From Bacteroidota bacterium (lineage in GTDB: Bacteria; Bacteroidota; Bacteroidia; Chitinophagales; JADIYW01), in assembly GCA_016705125.1 (NCBI GenBank), contig JADIYW010000036.1:62001-126000 (forward strand): a stretch of 64,000 nt of DNA, written 5' to 3'. The notes beneath the pieces are model-generated. The model worked only from the letters and a program-made list of their open reading frames with translations, was not told the DNA's origin and did not search any database. This document shows, one piece after another, positions 10,201 through 19,188 of this stretch. A program made the translations under genes and the position numbers. How positions within the stretch are numbered: the first letter of the stretch is position 1; every line of letters begins with the position of its first letter.

Positions 10201-12229
10201 ACCAGGTTGGAATCAATCGCATTATTTCCAATATTTAAAAGACAAATTTTACACCTTGGAATTGCCTAGCTCAAGAGCTTTCAAATACCCTCAAAATACA
10301 AGAAATATAAGCATAACCACAGCTGGGCCAGCAGTATTGCAAGATCAATCAATTTTGGCTTTTTTTGATGGACTATTAGTGGCTCGAAATGCATTCAATA
10401 GGCGAAGTATGATGTTCTTTGTTTATGATACCAAAACTAGCAAACCATTAGAAACGACTCAAATTGGCACAACAGGGTTTGGGGAATATGGAAATGTAAT
10501 TAGAACTCCAGTTGCTGGGGTTCAAATCATTGAATTTGACACCTATGATCCTGCAGGTAGAAAATCTGCCATCAATTTTATTAACAATTCCATTCCAGAA
10601 GATGCAATTGTGATGGGCTATAGTTTTTACAACCCATTTTATAGTCTTTGGGGTGCTGATTCCATTACAACTGGTACAAATCTTTTCCAAGCATTTGAAA
10701 ATATTGGTGTTGATGAAATAAGAAACATAGAGGAAGGAAATCCTTTTGCATTTTTTATTCAAAAAGGGAATCCAGATTTTGAAAACAAAGCCCAAATTGA
10801 AGTTGGTCCTTTGGAAAAAATTGATACTGTATTTGTTTTTGATGGAAAATGGACAAGAGGAAATTTACAATCAACTATAATTGGACCTTCAAATCTTTGG
10901 AAAAGCTTAGATTATAAATGGGTCTCAAGCGAAATTCCTTCATTTGATTTATCAAAAGTAGATGTTTATGGAATTAATGAACAAGGAGTAAGTACAAAGC
11001 TATTATCTGATATAGATCAAGGAAATACAAATTTGGGAATTAGTGGTTTAGATTACCCATACTTACAACTAGAATGGAAAACAAGTGATGATTCTTCAAG
11101 CACCCCTCCTCAACTAGACTATTGGCGAGTAATAAGTGACAAAATACCCGAAGCAGTAATGAATCCTGAAATTCAATTTACAAAAACGGGCGATACTGTC
11201 TTTTTTGGTCAAACCTTTAATTTTAGCATTGCATTGCAAAACATTACTGACATTGATATGGATAGCATGCTTGTCCGTTTTACAATTAGAGATGGAAATA
11301 ATAACGTGAGAGAGATATTAAAAAGATTTGGTCCATTAAAAGCAAATCAGCATATAATTATAGATTTCACAACTGATTTTAATACAAGTTCAAACTATGG
11401 ATTAAATTCGATATTAGTTGAAGCGAATCCTTTTGATGATCAAATTGAGCAATACCATTTTAATAATTTCGCTGCTATATTGGTTTATGTAAAAAGGGAT
11501 GATGTAAATCCATTACTTGACGTAACATTCAATGGAAAACATATAATTGATGGAGAAATAGTATCACCAAAGCCAGAAATTGTAATAAAGCTAAAAGATG
11601 AAAATAGATTTTTGGCCTTAAATGATTCAAGTGCATTTAAATTATTTATTACATTCCCCAACAACCCAGGGAATCATCAAGAAGTTGTAATTGGTGGGAC
11701 GGAGGCAAAATTTATTCCTGCTGATCTTACTGTCGGGAATAAGAACGAAGCCAGAATTTTATACAATCCTATATTGCCAATAGATGGCGAATATAAATTG
11801 GAAGTTCAAGGAGCAGATAGAAGCAATAATGATGCAGGTATTTACCAATATTCTATAAAATTTAATGTCGATAGAAGACCTGCCATTTCTAATTTTCTTA
11901 ATTACCCGAATCCTTTTACCACTTCCACCCGATTTGTATTCACATTAACAGGAGAAGAAGTGCCTGATGATATAAGGATAAAAATAATGACGGTAACAGG
12001 GAAAGTTGTGAAGGAAATTACACAGGATGAACTTGGTCAGATAAACATTGGCACAAATATTACTGAATATGCTTGGGACGGCACCGATCAATATGGTGAT
12101 AGATTGGCAAATGGGCTTTATTTTTATAAAGTGTATTCTAAAATGAATGGCAAGAAAATGGATAATTTCGAAACCAAAGCTGATGATTTTACAGAAAAAG
12201 GTTATGGAAAAATGTATATAATTAGATAG
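7229..12229 (+). CDS. porU2: PorU-like C25-family cysteine peptidase (putative T9SS sortase PorU2)
   Basis: Very large exported protein (1666 aa). Signal peptide with SLNA/Q cleavage at about residue 22. The middle carries a gingipain-type C25 domain: the catalytic pair is visible as His642 in FFGHAS and Cys671 in ITNGCFVG. Beyond about residue 800 come Ig-like beta domains. The C-terminus has NYPNPFTTSTRF followed by a FlgD-like fold ending EYAWDGTDQYGDRLANGLYFYKV (split at residues about 1612-1635), as in PorU proteins. PorU cleaves the C-terminal sorting signal of T9SS cargo and attaches the cargo to the surface. Classical PorU is nearer 1100-1300 aa, so the length fits the longer PorU2 group. 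Cotranscribed with the PorV2-like gene. Alternative reading: a secreted gingipain-like protease. Confidence 0.82.
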   Translation: MKNISKLLIGISLIIISFSLNAQNYYNEWINYGLTYYKFKSPTTGIHRINYNALREAGIDSTKLIGKDIQLIRNGQEVTLFVSSSNLFGASDYIEFYGEKNDGIPDTKLFPKPEDQFHTYYNMFTDTASYFLTLNTSNNNARFEVVPNNISNPPPKEPYYIHHSQNVNLSGYSFGEVPQNLAQYGLNDSQFKEGVGPTGGIGTGVISFAVPLATPNLYTADPNLDAKGIFQFLNDVGLSTDHLLEITIGSKTIQQYSNKYGILRFEMPLNVSDLNTNGTFVRFGFLTQGATDRINIWGIKYPRTFSFENKTRWFFSVSKTNPSYVEIENFNFNSLEPTIYDFKNKQLFKGKIDGNLIKIQFPSSTYPRDSMLIVSNISSEITNVGVLKPLKFTNYIQAGQEGDYIIISNKRLIASTSGDNFLEKFKEYRNSFDGGAYQSQIFYIDELEDQFAWGIKNHSLSIRNFVNYGIDSFSVKPKLLFLVGKGQPYTVKNLTRFNDIMVPTYGDYPSDYLLTARSGADPRPQLGIGRFSCLKGDEIGIYLEKVKEVESIKYDTLVSSMTPANQEWKKRIMHMGGGNTQQQQNTFKNYLNNYKAKIQGPFFGGKVFDFFKTSTDPIQIAQSKYVDSLINGGLSLITFFGHASLDNIDFNLDPNKMQNKGKYFVMITNGCFVGNIFNTYYSLSEQFLLLKDKAAVGYVGPNYFGFANSLNRFSTNVYQSISIDNYGKEIGIVFKEAVSPFMTSTNFLDRTVAQQMNSLFDPALRLGVYARPDYYIDNSLVKIIPEVISTSNDSFEIKIFHKNLGKALDIEYKVLIERIFPDGTFQSFEKRVSAPYNNDSVSFKLETNLLKGQGLNNFRLKIDDANEIDEISEDNNEITFSKFIYGNDIKPIYPYEFCIVPDISNLTLKFSTSDIFSPQQKFVLQIDTTEFFNSPLLKSTNIVANGGLIEWNPNISFIPGKVYYWRGSLDTVFGNPFNWSYSSFLYDPTLSPGWNQSHYFQYLKDKFYTLELPSSRAFKYPQNTRNISITTAGPAVLQDQSILAFFDGLLVARNAFNRRSMMFFVYDTKTSKPLETTQIGTTGFGEYGNVIRTPVAGVQIIEFDTYDPAGRKSAINFINNSIPEDAIVMGYSFYNPFYSLWGADSITTGTNLFQAFENIGVDEIRNIEEGNPFAFFIQKGNPDFENKAQIEVGPLEKIDTVFVFDGKWTRGNLQSTIIGPSNLWKSLDYKWVSSEIPSFDLSKVDVYGINEQGVSTKLLSDIDQGNTNLGISGLDYPYLQLEWKTSDDSSSTPPQLDYWRVISDKIPEAVMNPEIQFTKTGDTVFFGQTFNFSIALQNITDIDMDSMLVRFTIRDGNNNVREILKRFGPLKANQHIIIDFTTDFNTSSNYGLNSILVEANPFDDQIEQYHFNNFAAILVYVKRDDVNPLLDVTFNGKHIIDGEIVSPKPEIVIKLKDENRFLALNDSSAFKLFITFPNNPGNHQEVVIGGTEAKFIPADLTVGNKNEARILYNPILPIDGEYKLEVQGADRSNNDAGIYQYSIKFNVDRRPAISNFLNYPNPFTTSTRFVFTLTGEEVPDDIRIKIMTVTGKVVKEITQDELGQINIGTNITEYAWDGTDQYGDRLANGLYFYKVYSKMNGKKMDNFETKADDFTEKGYGKMYIIR

Positions 12230-12233
12230 AAAA

Positions 12234-12827
12234 TTACTTTTTTAAAGCTTTAGACATTTTTTCAATATATTTTCCAATTACATCAAATTCAATATTTACG
12301 ATATTGCCTGGCGTTATATCTTTAAAAGTAGTGTGTTCAAAAGTATAAGGAATTATTGCTACCTTAAACTTCTGTTTCTTTGATTTTACCACAGTTAGGC
12401 TAACTCCGTTTATGGTAATTGAACCCTTATCAATCAACATAAATTTGCTTTTCTTTGGAAAAACGAATGTAAATTCCCAGCTTCCTTCTACCTCCTTTAC
12501 CTTTTCACAAATAGCAATTTGATCAATATGCCCTTGTACAAAATGTCCGTCAAATCGAGCAGAAGCTGTCATGGCTCGCTCTAAATTAATCTCGTCGCCT
12601 AATTCCCAACTGCCTATTGTTGTTTTTTCAATTGTTTCTAAAATGGCTACAACAGTATGCTTATTTTTTTCAACCGATACTACCGTAAGACAGATGCCAT
12701 TGTGTGCAATACTTTGGTCTATTTTTAGTTTGCCCGAAATTGGACTTTCAAATGTAAGTTTCAGATTCGACCCTTCACTAGTTATATCAACTAGAATGGC
12801 TTTTTCTTCTATAATTCCTGTAAACAT
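12234..12827 (-). CDS. ribE: Riboflavin synthase, alpha subunit
   Basis: Dismutates two 6,7-dimethyl-8-ribityllumazine molecules to riboflavin and pyrimidine. 197 aa, the usual size, built from two lumazine-binding repeats: the first starts at the canonical MFTGIIEE and contains SIAHNGICLTV (about 39-49); the second contains HFVQGHID (about 95-102) and GSITINGVSLTV (about 136-147). The start is unambiguous because the protein start motif MFTGII is conserved. It lies 6 bases after the large T9SS protein gene on the same strand, so it may be read from that transcript, and it is convergent with the PorU-like gene 4 bases away. No FMN riboswitch is visible and there is no room for one. Confidence 0.95.
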   Translation of the reverse strand: MFTGIIEEKAILVDITSEGSNLKLTFESPISGKLKIDQSIAHNGICLTVVSVEKNKHTVVAILETIEKTTIGSWELGDEINLERAMTASARFDGHFVQGHIDQIAICEKVKEVEGSWEFTFVFPKKSKFMLIDKGSITINGVSLTVVKSKKQKFKVAIIPYTFEHTTFKDITPGNIVNIEFDVIGKYIEKMSKALKK

Positions 12828-12833
12828 TTTATT

Positions 12834-15533
12834 TTATTTTTCTCTAAATAAATGAATAAATCCTTTCAATGGGTTAGCTAATTTTGTTTCACCATTTGAT
12901 GAGGCAAAATATACTTCACACACATAATAATAAACACCTGCTTCCAATTCTTTCTGGTTTTTGAAATCCGTTCCATCCCAATTTATAACGGGGTCGGCAG
13001 TTTCAAATACCTTATCTCCCCATTGATTAAATATTTCCATTTCAATCCTATTTACAAATTGATAGGGAATTATTGGCGTATACAAATCATTACTACCATC
13101 TCCATTTGGGGTAAATGCATTAGGCAATTCATAGATTGGACAATTCTCAACACATACAAAATTAGATTTAGTGCTTTCATTTCCTAAATTATCAAATGCT
13201 GTAACAACATAACATCCTGCCAAAGATTTTTGAATATTTAAATCGTGCTTGAAACTATCAATATTAATGTCGTTTATACTTGCAATAAGTTCAAATACCC
13301 CATCAACAGTTTCAGAAAAATACACATTAAATTTGACTATGGTGTCTGTCTCTTGACAATTAGCATCTAATTTCCAATTTAAATAATTGGTAAAATCATC
13401 ACTTGGAATATTATCGTCATTACAAAAATTCCTGACCGTCAAAATTGGAGGACAAGGAGCTACAGTATCTTTTGGTTGGGCACAGTTTTCTTGAGAAAAA
13501 TTAAGTAATGGTCTTTTAAGAGAAAGATTTGTGTATGCACCAATTCCTTCAATTTTATAACAATAAATACTATCCCTATTCAAATTTTCATCTCTATAAG
13601 ATGAAGTAGAAACAACTTTAATTAAATTGAAATTTAAGTCATTCTCTGTTCTTCTATAAATTCTAAAAGAATCATTTACCCATGGAACATTGTAATTCCA
13701 ATTCAACTCAATGGTTTTATCTGATGGGATCAAATTGAGAAAAATAGAAGACGCCACACTTGTGGTGCCTAATGTATCGCTACCATTTACAATAAAATCT
13801 ACCTTATAAGCATAAGAATTATCTGTCGTATTTAATCCTAAATCAAGAAAAGAAGTATCAATAATATCAGAAAATTTAGCCGCATTCTTTTCTTCAATTT
13901 TTGTAAATACAATTCCGTTCATCCCTTCAGTTCTATATAAAATAAATTTATAAGGACCAGGATTAAAAACAGTATCAAGGTCTTCAGCATTTGGCTTTGA
14001 CCATTCGATATATATCGAACCATTTGCAATATCAGTGGATTTTACATCTACATTATAAATAACTGGAATATCCAACGGCAATTTAAGACAAAATTCATCT
14101 GATGGAAAACCGCTAAAAGGATTAAATTCAACACCTCCTGATGACTTGTCGGTAAATTCCGCTTTTATACGATAAGAATAATCGTTTCCAAATTCCATAT
14201 TCTGATCTACAAAAAAGTAATTAGTTGTAAATCCAATTCTTTCATAACCAAGCGATATGAGGTCAACACTACAGGAATCTAATGGCATACCACAACCCTT
14301 TTTCCTCCAAACCGAGAAATTTTTAAACTTCTCATTCGAACTACATACATAAGGATTTTGCCAAGTAAGTCTAATGCTATTTGTACTTCGTGTATATACT
14401 CCACTAATATTTTTGGGTGATGGAGCAAGCAATCTGATATTTATCGTTTTTACATCCGAAAGTGGTGGTGAAAAATTATCCACTGCTCTAAAAATTACAA
14501 CATAATCAGTATTTCTTAAATTATTACAATTCGTTCTCCATACAAACCGTCCACTTGTTGGGTTGCCTGGGGAGGAAGCTACAAAACTAGCTGGATTATT
14601 TACAGAAGACAAAGGAGCACCTGCGGCTGAAAGTGTTACAACTTGTCCAATATCAGGATCATTTGCACGTACAATAAAATCTAAAGTATCACCGGCAATT
14701 AAACACAATTGGTCAATTTCATCAATTTTGGGTGGTTTATTATTATTTGCCTCAATAATAATTTGTAAATCTCTTAAAACAGAACCCAGAAAAATACCAT
14801 TTCTATACTCTTTTACTAAAATTGCCACATTATAAATTCCTTGCTGTTGCGGTGCATCCCAAATTAATTCACCAGTTTTAGAATTAATTGAGATTTGATT
14901 ATTTGGACCGGGCCTAATCAGTGTTGGCGAAAAATAATCAGGCACATCAATACCAGGACCACCTTTTGGCGGTACAATTTCGTAGTATAAACTATCGCCA
15001 TCAGGGTCGAATGCATTTGGATTATGGATAAATGGAATATCAACATTACCATAATCAAGCGGAGGGTAAAGCAACTGAGGGGAACTATTAAAACCAAAAA
15101 AATTAGGATTAAGTATTTTTACAGTATCCTCTAAAAAGAAAAGTGCATTAACTGAATTGCCAATATTCAGAATGCCATCAATTCTATTTGGGTCACCCAT
15201 TGAGACAATATAAGTAAAAGGACCACTGTATGTATGTCTAGCGGTATATTTATTCGCCTTTATGTCGTTAGGTAAAAAAACTTCTTGGGTTCGAGGTATT
15301 GAGTCCACATTTCCATCACCCCAATTGATGCCCAAAATTGGCCTATCGGCATCTATACTACTCGATTTGGTATAGGTAGTAATAGTAAACTCATACGTGA
15401 AACCAGCTATATGTGTATAGGTAATCTCTCCAGACCTATTGTGAGTTGCCATTGACTTTACCGAAAAAAAGGCAATTAAAAACAAAATCAATCCTGATTT
15501 TAATAATTTATTCGATAAAGAAAAAATGTTCAT
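12834..15533 (-). CDS. Secreted multidomain protein with T9SS type B (CHU_C) sorting domain
   Basis: 899 aa, signal peptide (hydrophobic LILFLIAFFSV, cleavage near SMA/THN at about 29). The N-terminal part THNRSGEITYTH is typical of large Bacteroidota surface proteins with PKD or cadherin-like repeats: IHNPNAFDPDGDSLYYEIV and RANDPDIGQVVTL are Asp-rich, calcium-binding-like motifs. The middle holds fibronectin-III-like segments such as SIRLTWQNPY and IELNWNY. The C-terminal 90 residues are the gliding-motility-associated type B domain: LPNAFTPNGDGSNDLY, NQWGDKVFE, NWDGT and AGVYYYV. Such proteins are exported by T9SS, usually with PorP/SprF-like partners, none of which is adjacent. Specific ligand or role unknown. 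Confidence 0.85.
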   Translation of the reverse strand: MNIFSLSNKLLKSGLILFLIAFFSVKSMATHNRSGEITYTHIAGFTYEFTITTYTKSSSIDADRPILGINWGDGNVDSIPRTQEVFLPNDIKANKYTARHTYSGPFTYIVSMGDPNRIDGILNIGNSVNALFFLEDTVKILNPNFFGFNSSPQLLYPPLDYGNVDIPFIHNPNAFDPDGDSLYYEIVPPKGGPGIDVPDYFSPTLIRPGPNNQISINSKTGELIWDAPQQQGIYNVAILVKEYRNGIFLGSVLRDLQIIIEANNNKPPKIDEIDQLCLIAGDTLDFIVRANDPDIGQVVTLSAAGAPLSSVNNPASFVASSPGNPTSGRFVWRTNCNNLRNTDYVVIFRAVDNFSPPLSDVKTINIRLLAPSPKNISGVYTRSTNSIRLTWQNPYVCSSNEKFKNFSVWRKKGCGMPLDSCSVDLISLGYERIGFTTNYFFVDQNMEFGNDYSYRIKAEFTDKSSGGVEFNPFSGFPSDEFCLKLPLDIPVIYNVDVKSTDIANGSIYIEWSKPNAEDLDTVFNPGPYKFILYRTEGMNGIVFTKIEEKNAAKFSDIIDTSFLDLGLNTTDNSYAYKVDFIVNGSDTLGTTSVASSIFLNLIPSDKTIELNWNYNVPWVNDSFRIYRRTENDLNFNLIKVVSTSSYRDENLNRDSIYCYKIEGIGAYTNLSLKRPLLNFSQENCAQPKDTVAPCPPILTVRNFCNDDNIPSDDFTNYLNWKLDANCQETDTIVKFNVYFSETVDGVFELIASINDINIDSFKHDLNIQKSLAGCYVVTAFDNLGNESTKSNFVCVENCPIYELPNAFTPNGDGSNDLYTPIIPYQFVNRIEMEIFNQWGDKVFETADPVINWDGTDFKNQKELEAGVYYYVCEVYFASSNGETKLANPLKGFIHLFREK

Positions 15534-15607
15534 TCTAAAAAAAATAATTTAAAGTGAAAGATAATTAAAAAAACTTTTAAATACCTATTCCATCCAATTA
15601 AAAACAA

Positions 15608-15640
15608 AAAAGCGCCATAAATTATGACGCTTTTAACTAT
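15608..15640 (-). terminator. Intrinsic terminator of the sdhCAB operon
   Basis: On the minus strand the stem AAAAGCG-CAT pairs with ATG-CGCTTTT around a short AT loop with one mismatch, followed by a T-rich tract. It lies 14-46 bases beyond the sdhB stop codon. The arms are 15608-15618 and 15624-15634. Also roughly functional as a block between sdh and the T9SS protein gene. Confidence 0.75.
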
Positions 15641-15653
15641 TTTTCATACAATT

Positions 15654-16418
15654 TTATTCTTCGCTAGCAAGTGCTGCTGACATGTATTCTCGGTTCAATC
15701 GAGCTATATTTTCTAAAGAAATTTCTTTTGGACACTCAGCTTCACAAGCTCCTGTATTGGTACAATTTCCAAATCCCTCTTTATCCATTTGATCAACCAT
15801 ACTTAGTACCCTTGAACTTCTTTCTGGTTGCCCTTGAGGCAATAAAGCTAATTGGGAAACTTTTGCAGAAACAAATAACATTGCAGATGAATTTTTGCAG
15901 GCTGCAACACAAGCCCCACAACCAATACAAGCTGCTGCTGCAAATGCCTTATCTGCTAATTTTTTATCGATTGGCAATGCGTTTGCATCTACAGGATTAC
16001 CAGTATTTATTGACACATAACCACCAGCTTGTATAATTCTATCAAATGCGCTTCTGTCCACTACCAAATCTCTAACTACAGGAAATGAGCCAGCTCTCCA
16101 AGGTTCAACAGTAATTGTATCGCCATTTTTGAAAGCCCGCATGTGCAATTGACAAGTAGTGGTGCCATTCCATGGGCCATGTGGGCGACCATTAATTACC
16201 ATTGAACACATACCGCAAATTCCTTCCCTACAATCATGGTCAAAAGCAATTGGTTCCTTTCCTGTTGAAATTAACTGTTCATTTAAAACGTCAAACATTT
16301 CTAAAAAAGACATGTCTGTCGAGATATTTTTAACATCATACGATTCAAATGCGCCCTTAGTGGCCGCATTTTTTTGTTTCCAAACCTTAAGCGTAAGATT
16401 TAACCCTGTATGTTCCAT
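15654..16418 (-). CDS. sdhB: Succinate dehydrogenase / fumarate reductase iron-sulfur subunit
   Basis: Electron-transfer subunit of complex II linking the flavoprotein to the membrane quinone site. 254 aa. The N-terminal [2Fe-2S] domain has CREGICGMC (Cys63, 68, 71) with Cys89 as fourth ligand. The C-terminal ferredoxin domain has CIGCGACVAAC (Cys164, 167, 170, 174) and CTNTGACEAECPKEI (Cys219, 225, 229), which supply the [4Fe-4S] and [3Fe-4S] clusters. Last gene of sdhC-sdhA-sdhB, 12 bases after sdhA, followed by a terminator. Whether the complex runs mainly as dehydrogenase or fumarate reductase cannot be told from sequence; all cluster ligands are intact. Confidence 0.96.
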   Translation of the reverse strand: MEHTGLNLTLKVWKQKNAATKGAFESYDVKNISTDMSFLEMFDVLNEQLISTGKEPIAFDHDCREGICGMCSMVINGRPHGPWNGTTTCQLHMRAFKNGDTITVEPWRAGSFPVVRDLVVDRSAFDRIIQAGGYVSINTGNPVDANALPIDKKLADKAFAAAACIGCGACVAACKNSSAMLFVSAKVSQLALLPQGQPERSSRVLSMVDQMDKEGFGNCTNTGACEAECPKEISLENIARLNREYMSAALASEE

Positions 16419-16430
16419 TTTTTTACTTTT

Positions 16431-18407
16431 TTATTTGTAAGATCGAGCAGCTATTTTAATATTCTCATAAATTAAGGGCTCTTTATTTAATTCCGATTCA
16501 CCTGCATTTATATATTTCCACGCAGCCACATAACTATAAATTTCATCATTTCTTTCTGCTTCACCTTCCTCTGTTTGGGATTCTTCTCTAAAGTGGCCTC
16601 CACAACTTTCGTTTCTATCCAAGGCATCTTTACACATTAACTCACCTAATTCAATAAAATCGGCCACCCTTCCAGCCTTTTCTAATTCCACATTAAATTC
16701 ATCAACAGTACCAGGTACCATAACATTGTTCCAAAATTCTGTTCGCAATGCTTTTATTTCCTTGATGGCTTTTTCTAAACCTTCTTTATTCCTTGCCATT
16801 CCACAATCGTTCCACATTATTTTACCTAATGCTTTATGAAAATAATCAACTGATTTATTTCCTTTACAATTTACAAATTTGTTAAGCGTTTCCTTCACTT
16901 CGTTTTCGGCCTGCAAAAATGCTGGATGATCAGTCGAAATATGTCCAGTTCTTATTTCGTCTGCCAAATAATTACCTATTGTATAAGGGATTACAAAATA
17001 TCCATCTGCTAATCCTTGCATTAGAGCAGAAGCTCCAAGTCTATTGGCTCCATGGTCAGAAAAATTGGCCTCACCTAAGGCATATAATCCGTCTACAGTA
17101 GTTTTTAATTCATAATCCACCCATAATCCACCCATTGTATAGTGAACAGCTGGATAAATTCTCATAGGTGTTTCGTAAGGATTCTCGCCAGTTATTTTGG
17201 CATACATATCAAATAAATTGCCATACTTTTCTTTAACGACATCCTTACCAAGTGCAATTATTTCCTCTTTGCTAATATTTGATAATCCTTTTTTACCTAC
17301 TTCAATTTTACCATATCGCTCAATTGCGGCAGCATAATCTAAATATACAGCCATTTTAGACGTTCCAACACCATATCCCGCATCACATCTTTCTTTTGCA
17401 GCTCTAGAAGCAACGTCTCTTGGAACTAAATTTCCAAAAGCTGGATATCTTCTTTCTAAATAATAATCTCTTTCTTCTTCTGGAATATCTATTGGTTTTC
17501 TATCGTCATTTTGCTTTTTTGGAACCCAAATTCTCCCATCATTTCTTAAAGATTCAGACATTAAAGTTAACTTAGACTGATGATCACCTGAAACAGGTAT
17601 GCATGTTGGATGTATTTGTGTAAAGCAAGGATTTGCGAAAAAAGCGCCTTTTTTATGCGCTTTCCAAGCGGCAGTAACATTTGAACCCATTGCATTGGTG
17701 GAAAGATAAAAAACATTACCATACCCGCCAGTACACAATAATACCGCATGACCAGCATGACGTTCAATCTCACCTGTAATTAAATTACGAGCAATAATTC
17801 CCCTTGTTTTGCCATCAATTACTACCACATCTAGCATTTCATGTCGGGTATGCATTTCAACATTTCCAAGTGCTACTTGTCTTTCAAGTGCGCTATAGGC
17901 ACCAAGCAATAATTGTTGCCCAGTTTGGCCTGCAGCATAAAAAGTTCTTTGCACCTGAGTTCCTCCAAATGAACGATTGCTCAATAGTCCACCATATTCC
18001 CTTGCAAAAGGAACTCCTTGAGCCACACATTGGTCAATAATATTAGAACTTACTTCAGCTAATCTATATACATTTGCCTCTCTTGCTCTATAATCTCCTC
18101 CTTTGATGGTATCATAAAACAACCTATAGGTTGAATCTCCATCATTTTGATAGTTTTTTGCTGCATTTATTCCACCTTGAGCAGCTATACTATGTGCTCT
18201 TCTAGGACTGTCCTGAAAACAAAAAGCTTTAACTTTATATCCTAACTCGCCCAAGGAAGCAGCTGCAGAGGCACCCGCCAAGCCAGTTCCCACAATAATA
18301 ATATCAAGATTACGCTTATTTGCAGGGTTAACCAATTTTACACTGGATTTATATTTTGTCCATTTCGTTTCTACAGGACCTGCTGGTATTTTTGAATTCA
18401 ACTCCAT
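16431..18407 (-). CDS. sdhA: Succinate dehydrogenase / fumarate reductase flavoprotein subunit
   Basis: Catalytic subunit of complex II, interconverting succinate and fumarate. 658 aa. The FAD-binding Rossmann motif IIIVGTGLAGASAAA occupies about 36-50; His72 in RRAHSIAAQGG is the expected covalent FAD attachment residue; HPTCIP supplies substrate-binding residues; and GANRLGASALMQGL is the second FAD-contact region. C-terminal RNESCGGHFREE is typical of the Bacteroidota/epsilon-type enzymes. Preceded by sdhC with an 18-base gap and followed by sdhB with a 12-base gap. Start ATG is supported by the neighbouring spacing and an N-terminal extension (SKIPAGPVETKW) that I believe is usual in this phylum. 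Confidence 0.97.
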   Translation of the reverse strand: MELNSKIPAGPVETKWTKYKSSVKLVNPANKRNLDIIIVGTGLAGASAAASLGELGYKVKAFCFQDSPRRAHSIAAQGGINAAKNYQNDGDSTYRLFYDTIKGGDYRAREANVYRLAEVSSNIIDQCVAQGVPFAREYGGLLSNRSFGGTQVQRTFYAAGQTGQQLLLGAYSALERQVALGNVEMHTRHEMLDVVVIDGKTRGIIARNLITGEIERHAGHAVLLCTGGYGNVFYLSTNAMGSNVTAAWKAHKKGAFFANPCFTQIHPTCIPVSGDHQSKLTLMSESLRNDGRIWVPKKQNDDRKPIDIPEEERDYYLERRYPAFGNLVPRDVASRAAKERCDAGYGVGTSKMAVYLDYAAAIERYGKIEVGKKGLSNISKEEIIALGKDVVKEKYGNLFDMYAKITGENPYETPMRIYPAVHYTMGGLWVDYELKTTVDGLYALGEANFSDHGANRLGASALMQGLADGYFVIPYTIGNYLADEIRTGHISTDHPAFLQAENEVKETLNKFVNCKGNKSVDYFHKALGKIMWNDCGMARNKEGLEKAIKEIKALRTEFWNNVMVPGTVDEFNVELEKAGRVADFIELGELMCKDALDRNESCGGHFREESQTEEGEAERNDEIYSYVAAWKYINAGESELNKEPLIYENIKIAARSYK

Positions 18408-18425
18408 GATAAATCTTTGTTTGTA

Positions 18426-19130
18426 TTATTTTATTAGACCAAAATAAATGCTCAAGGGCATTAATGCAAAAAGTAAAGGAATAATTATTGAAAAACCAAA
18501 ACCAACGCTCTTTATCATCGGGTTGTATTTGGAATGATTGATTCCTAATGACTGAAATGCACTTGAAAAACCATGTAAAAGATGAAAACCCAAAGAGAAC
18601 ATTGAAATTACATATAAAATTACAACAAATACTTCCTTAAATTCTTCCACCATTTTGGCGTACAAGTCGTGATAAACCACTCCATCATATTCAACTTCCG
18701 GAAGTCCACCAACTAACCCAGGCACTCTACTATGTGTCCAAAAATCACCCATGTGGATGATTAAAAATATTAATAGTAAAGTTCCAAGTAATCCCATAGA
18801 ACGGCTATACCATTTACTATTTTGATTCCCAGCATTTACTGCATATTTTATTGGTCTTTTTTTATTGTTTTCATAAGTTAGAACTAATCCTTGAATAATA
18901 TGAATTAGCAAACCAAGAAAAAGCCCAATTTCAGCCGTTCTAATAAACAAATTTGTGCCCATAAAATGAGCTGCTTTGTTAAAAGTTTCTCCATTATCGT
19001 TGAGAAAAATACAAGCATTTATTCCACAATGAACTAACAAAAATGAAATTAAAAACAATCCTGTTAATCCCATAACAATTTTTTTTCCTATCGAGGATTT
19101 AAAAATTGTTGTCAAATTATATTTGGCCAT
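18426..19130 (-). CDS. sdhC: Succinate dehydrogenase cytochrome b558 subunit
   Basis: Membrane anchor of complex II, 234 aa. About five hydrophobic helices are visible, beginning after the amphipathic start (SSIGKKIVMGLTGLFLISFL, about 13-32) and ending with SIIIPLLFALMPLSIYFGL. Several membrane-embedded His residues (LVHCG, LLIHIIQG, LIIHMGDFW, FHLLHGF) are the likely axial ligands for two b haems, as in single-subunit B-type quinol:fumarate reductases. First gene of the operon, preceded by a good -7 element 25 bases upstream that overlaps a palindrome, so expression is probably controlled here. Confidence 0.93.
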   Translation of the reverse strand: MAKYNLTTIFKSSIGKKIVMGLTGLFLISFLLVHCGINACIFLNDNGETFNKAAHFMGTNLFIRTAEIGLFLGLLIHIIQGLVLTYENNKKRPIKYAVNAGNQNSKWYSRSMGLLGTLLLIFLIIHMGDFWTHSRVPGLVGGLPEVEYDGVVYHDLYAKMVEEFKEVFVVILYVISMFSLGFHLLHGFSSAFQSLGINHSKYNPMIKSVGFGFSIIIPLLFALMPLSIYFGLIK

Positions 19131-19155
19131 AAGTTAAATCTTTAAAAAAACGCTG

Positions 19156-19188
19156 CAAATGTAATGATTACATTGTTAAAAATCACAA
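19156..19188 (-). promoter_or_regulatory. Promoter of sdhCAB with overlapping palindrome
   Basis: On the minus strand TACATTTG (19163-19156) matches TAnnTTTG, and a TTG (19188-19186) lies 22 bases upstream, within the accepted -33 spacing. Bases 19158-19174 form a perfect inverted repeat, AATGTAAT-G-ATTACATT, covering the -7 element: a candidate operator. Confidence 0.55.

Noticed and set aside
10448..10795. Minus-strand ORF of 115 codons inside the PorU-like gene
   Set aside because: Opposite strand of a long conserved gene; no recognisable motif.
12828..12833. FMN riboswitch before ribE
   Set aside because: Only 6 bases separate it from the upstream gene, and no RFN-like sequence is present.
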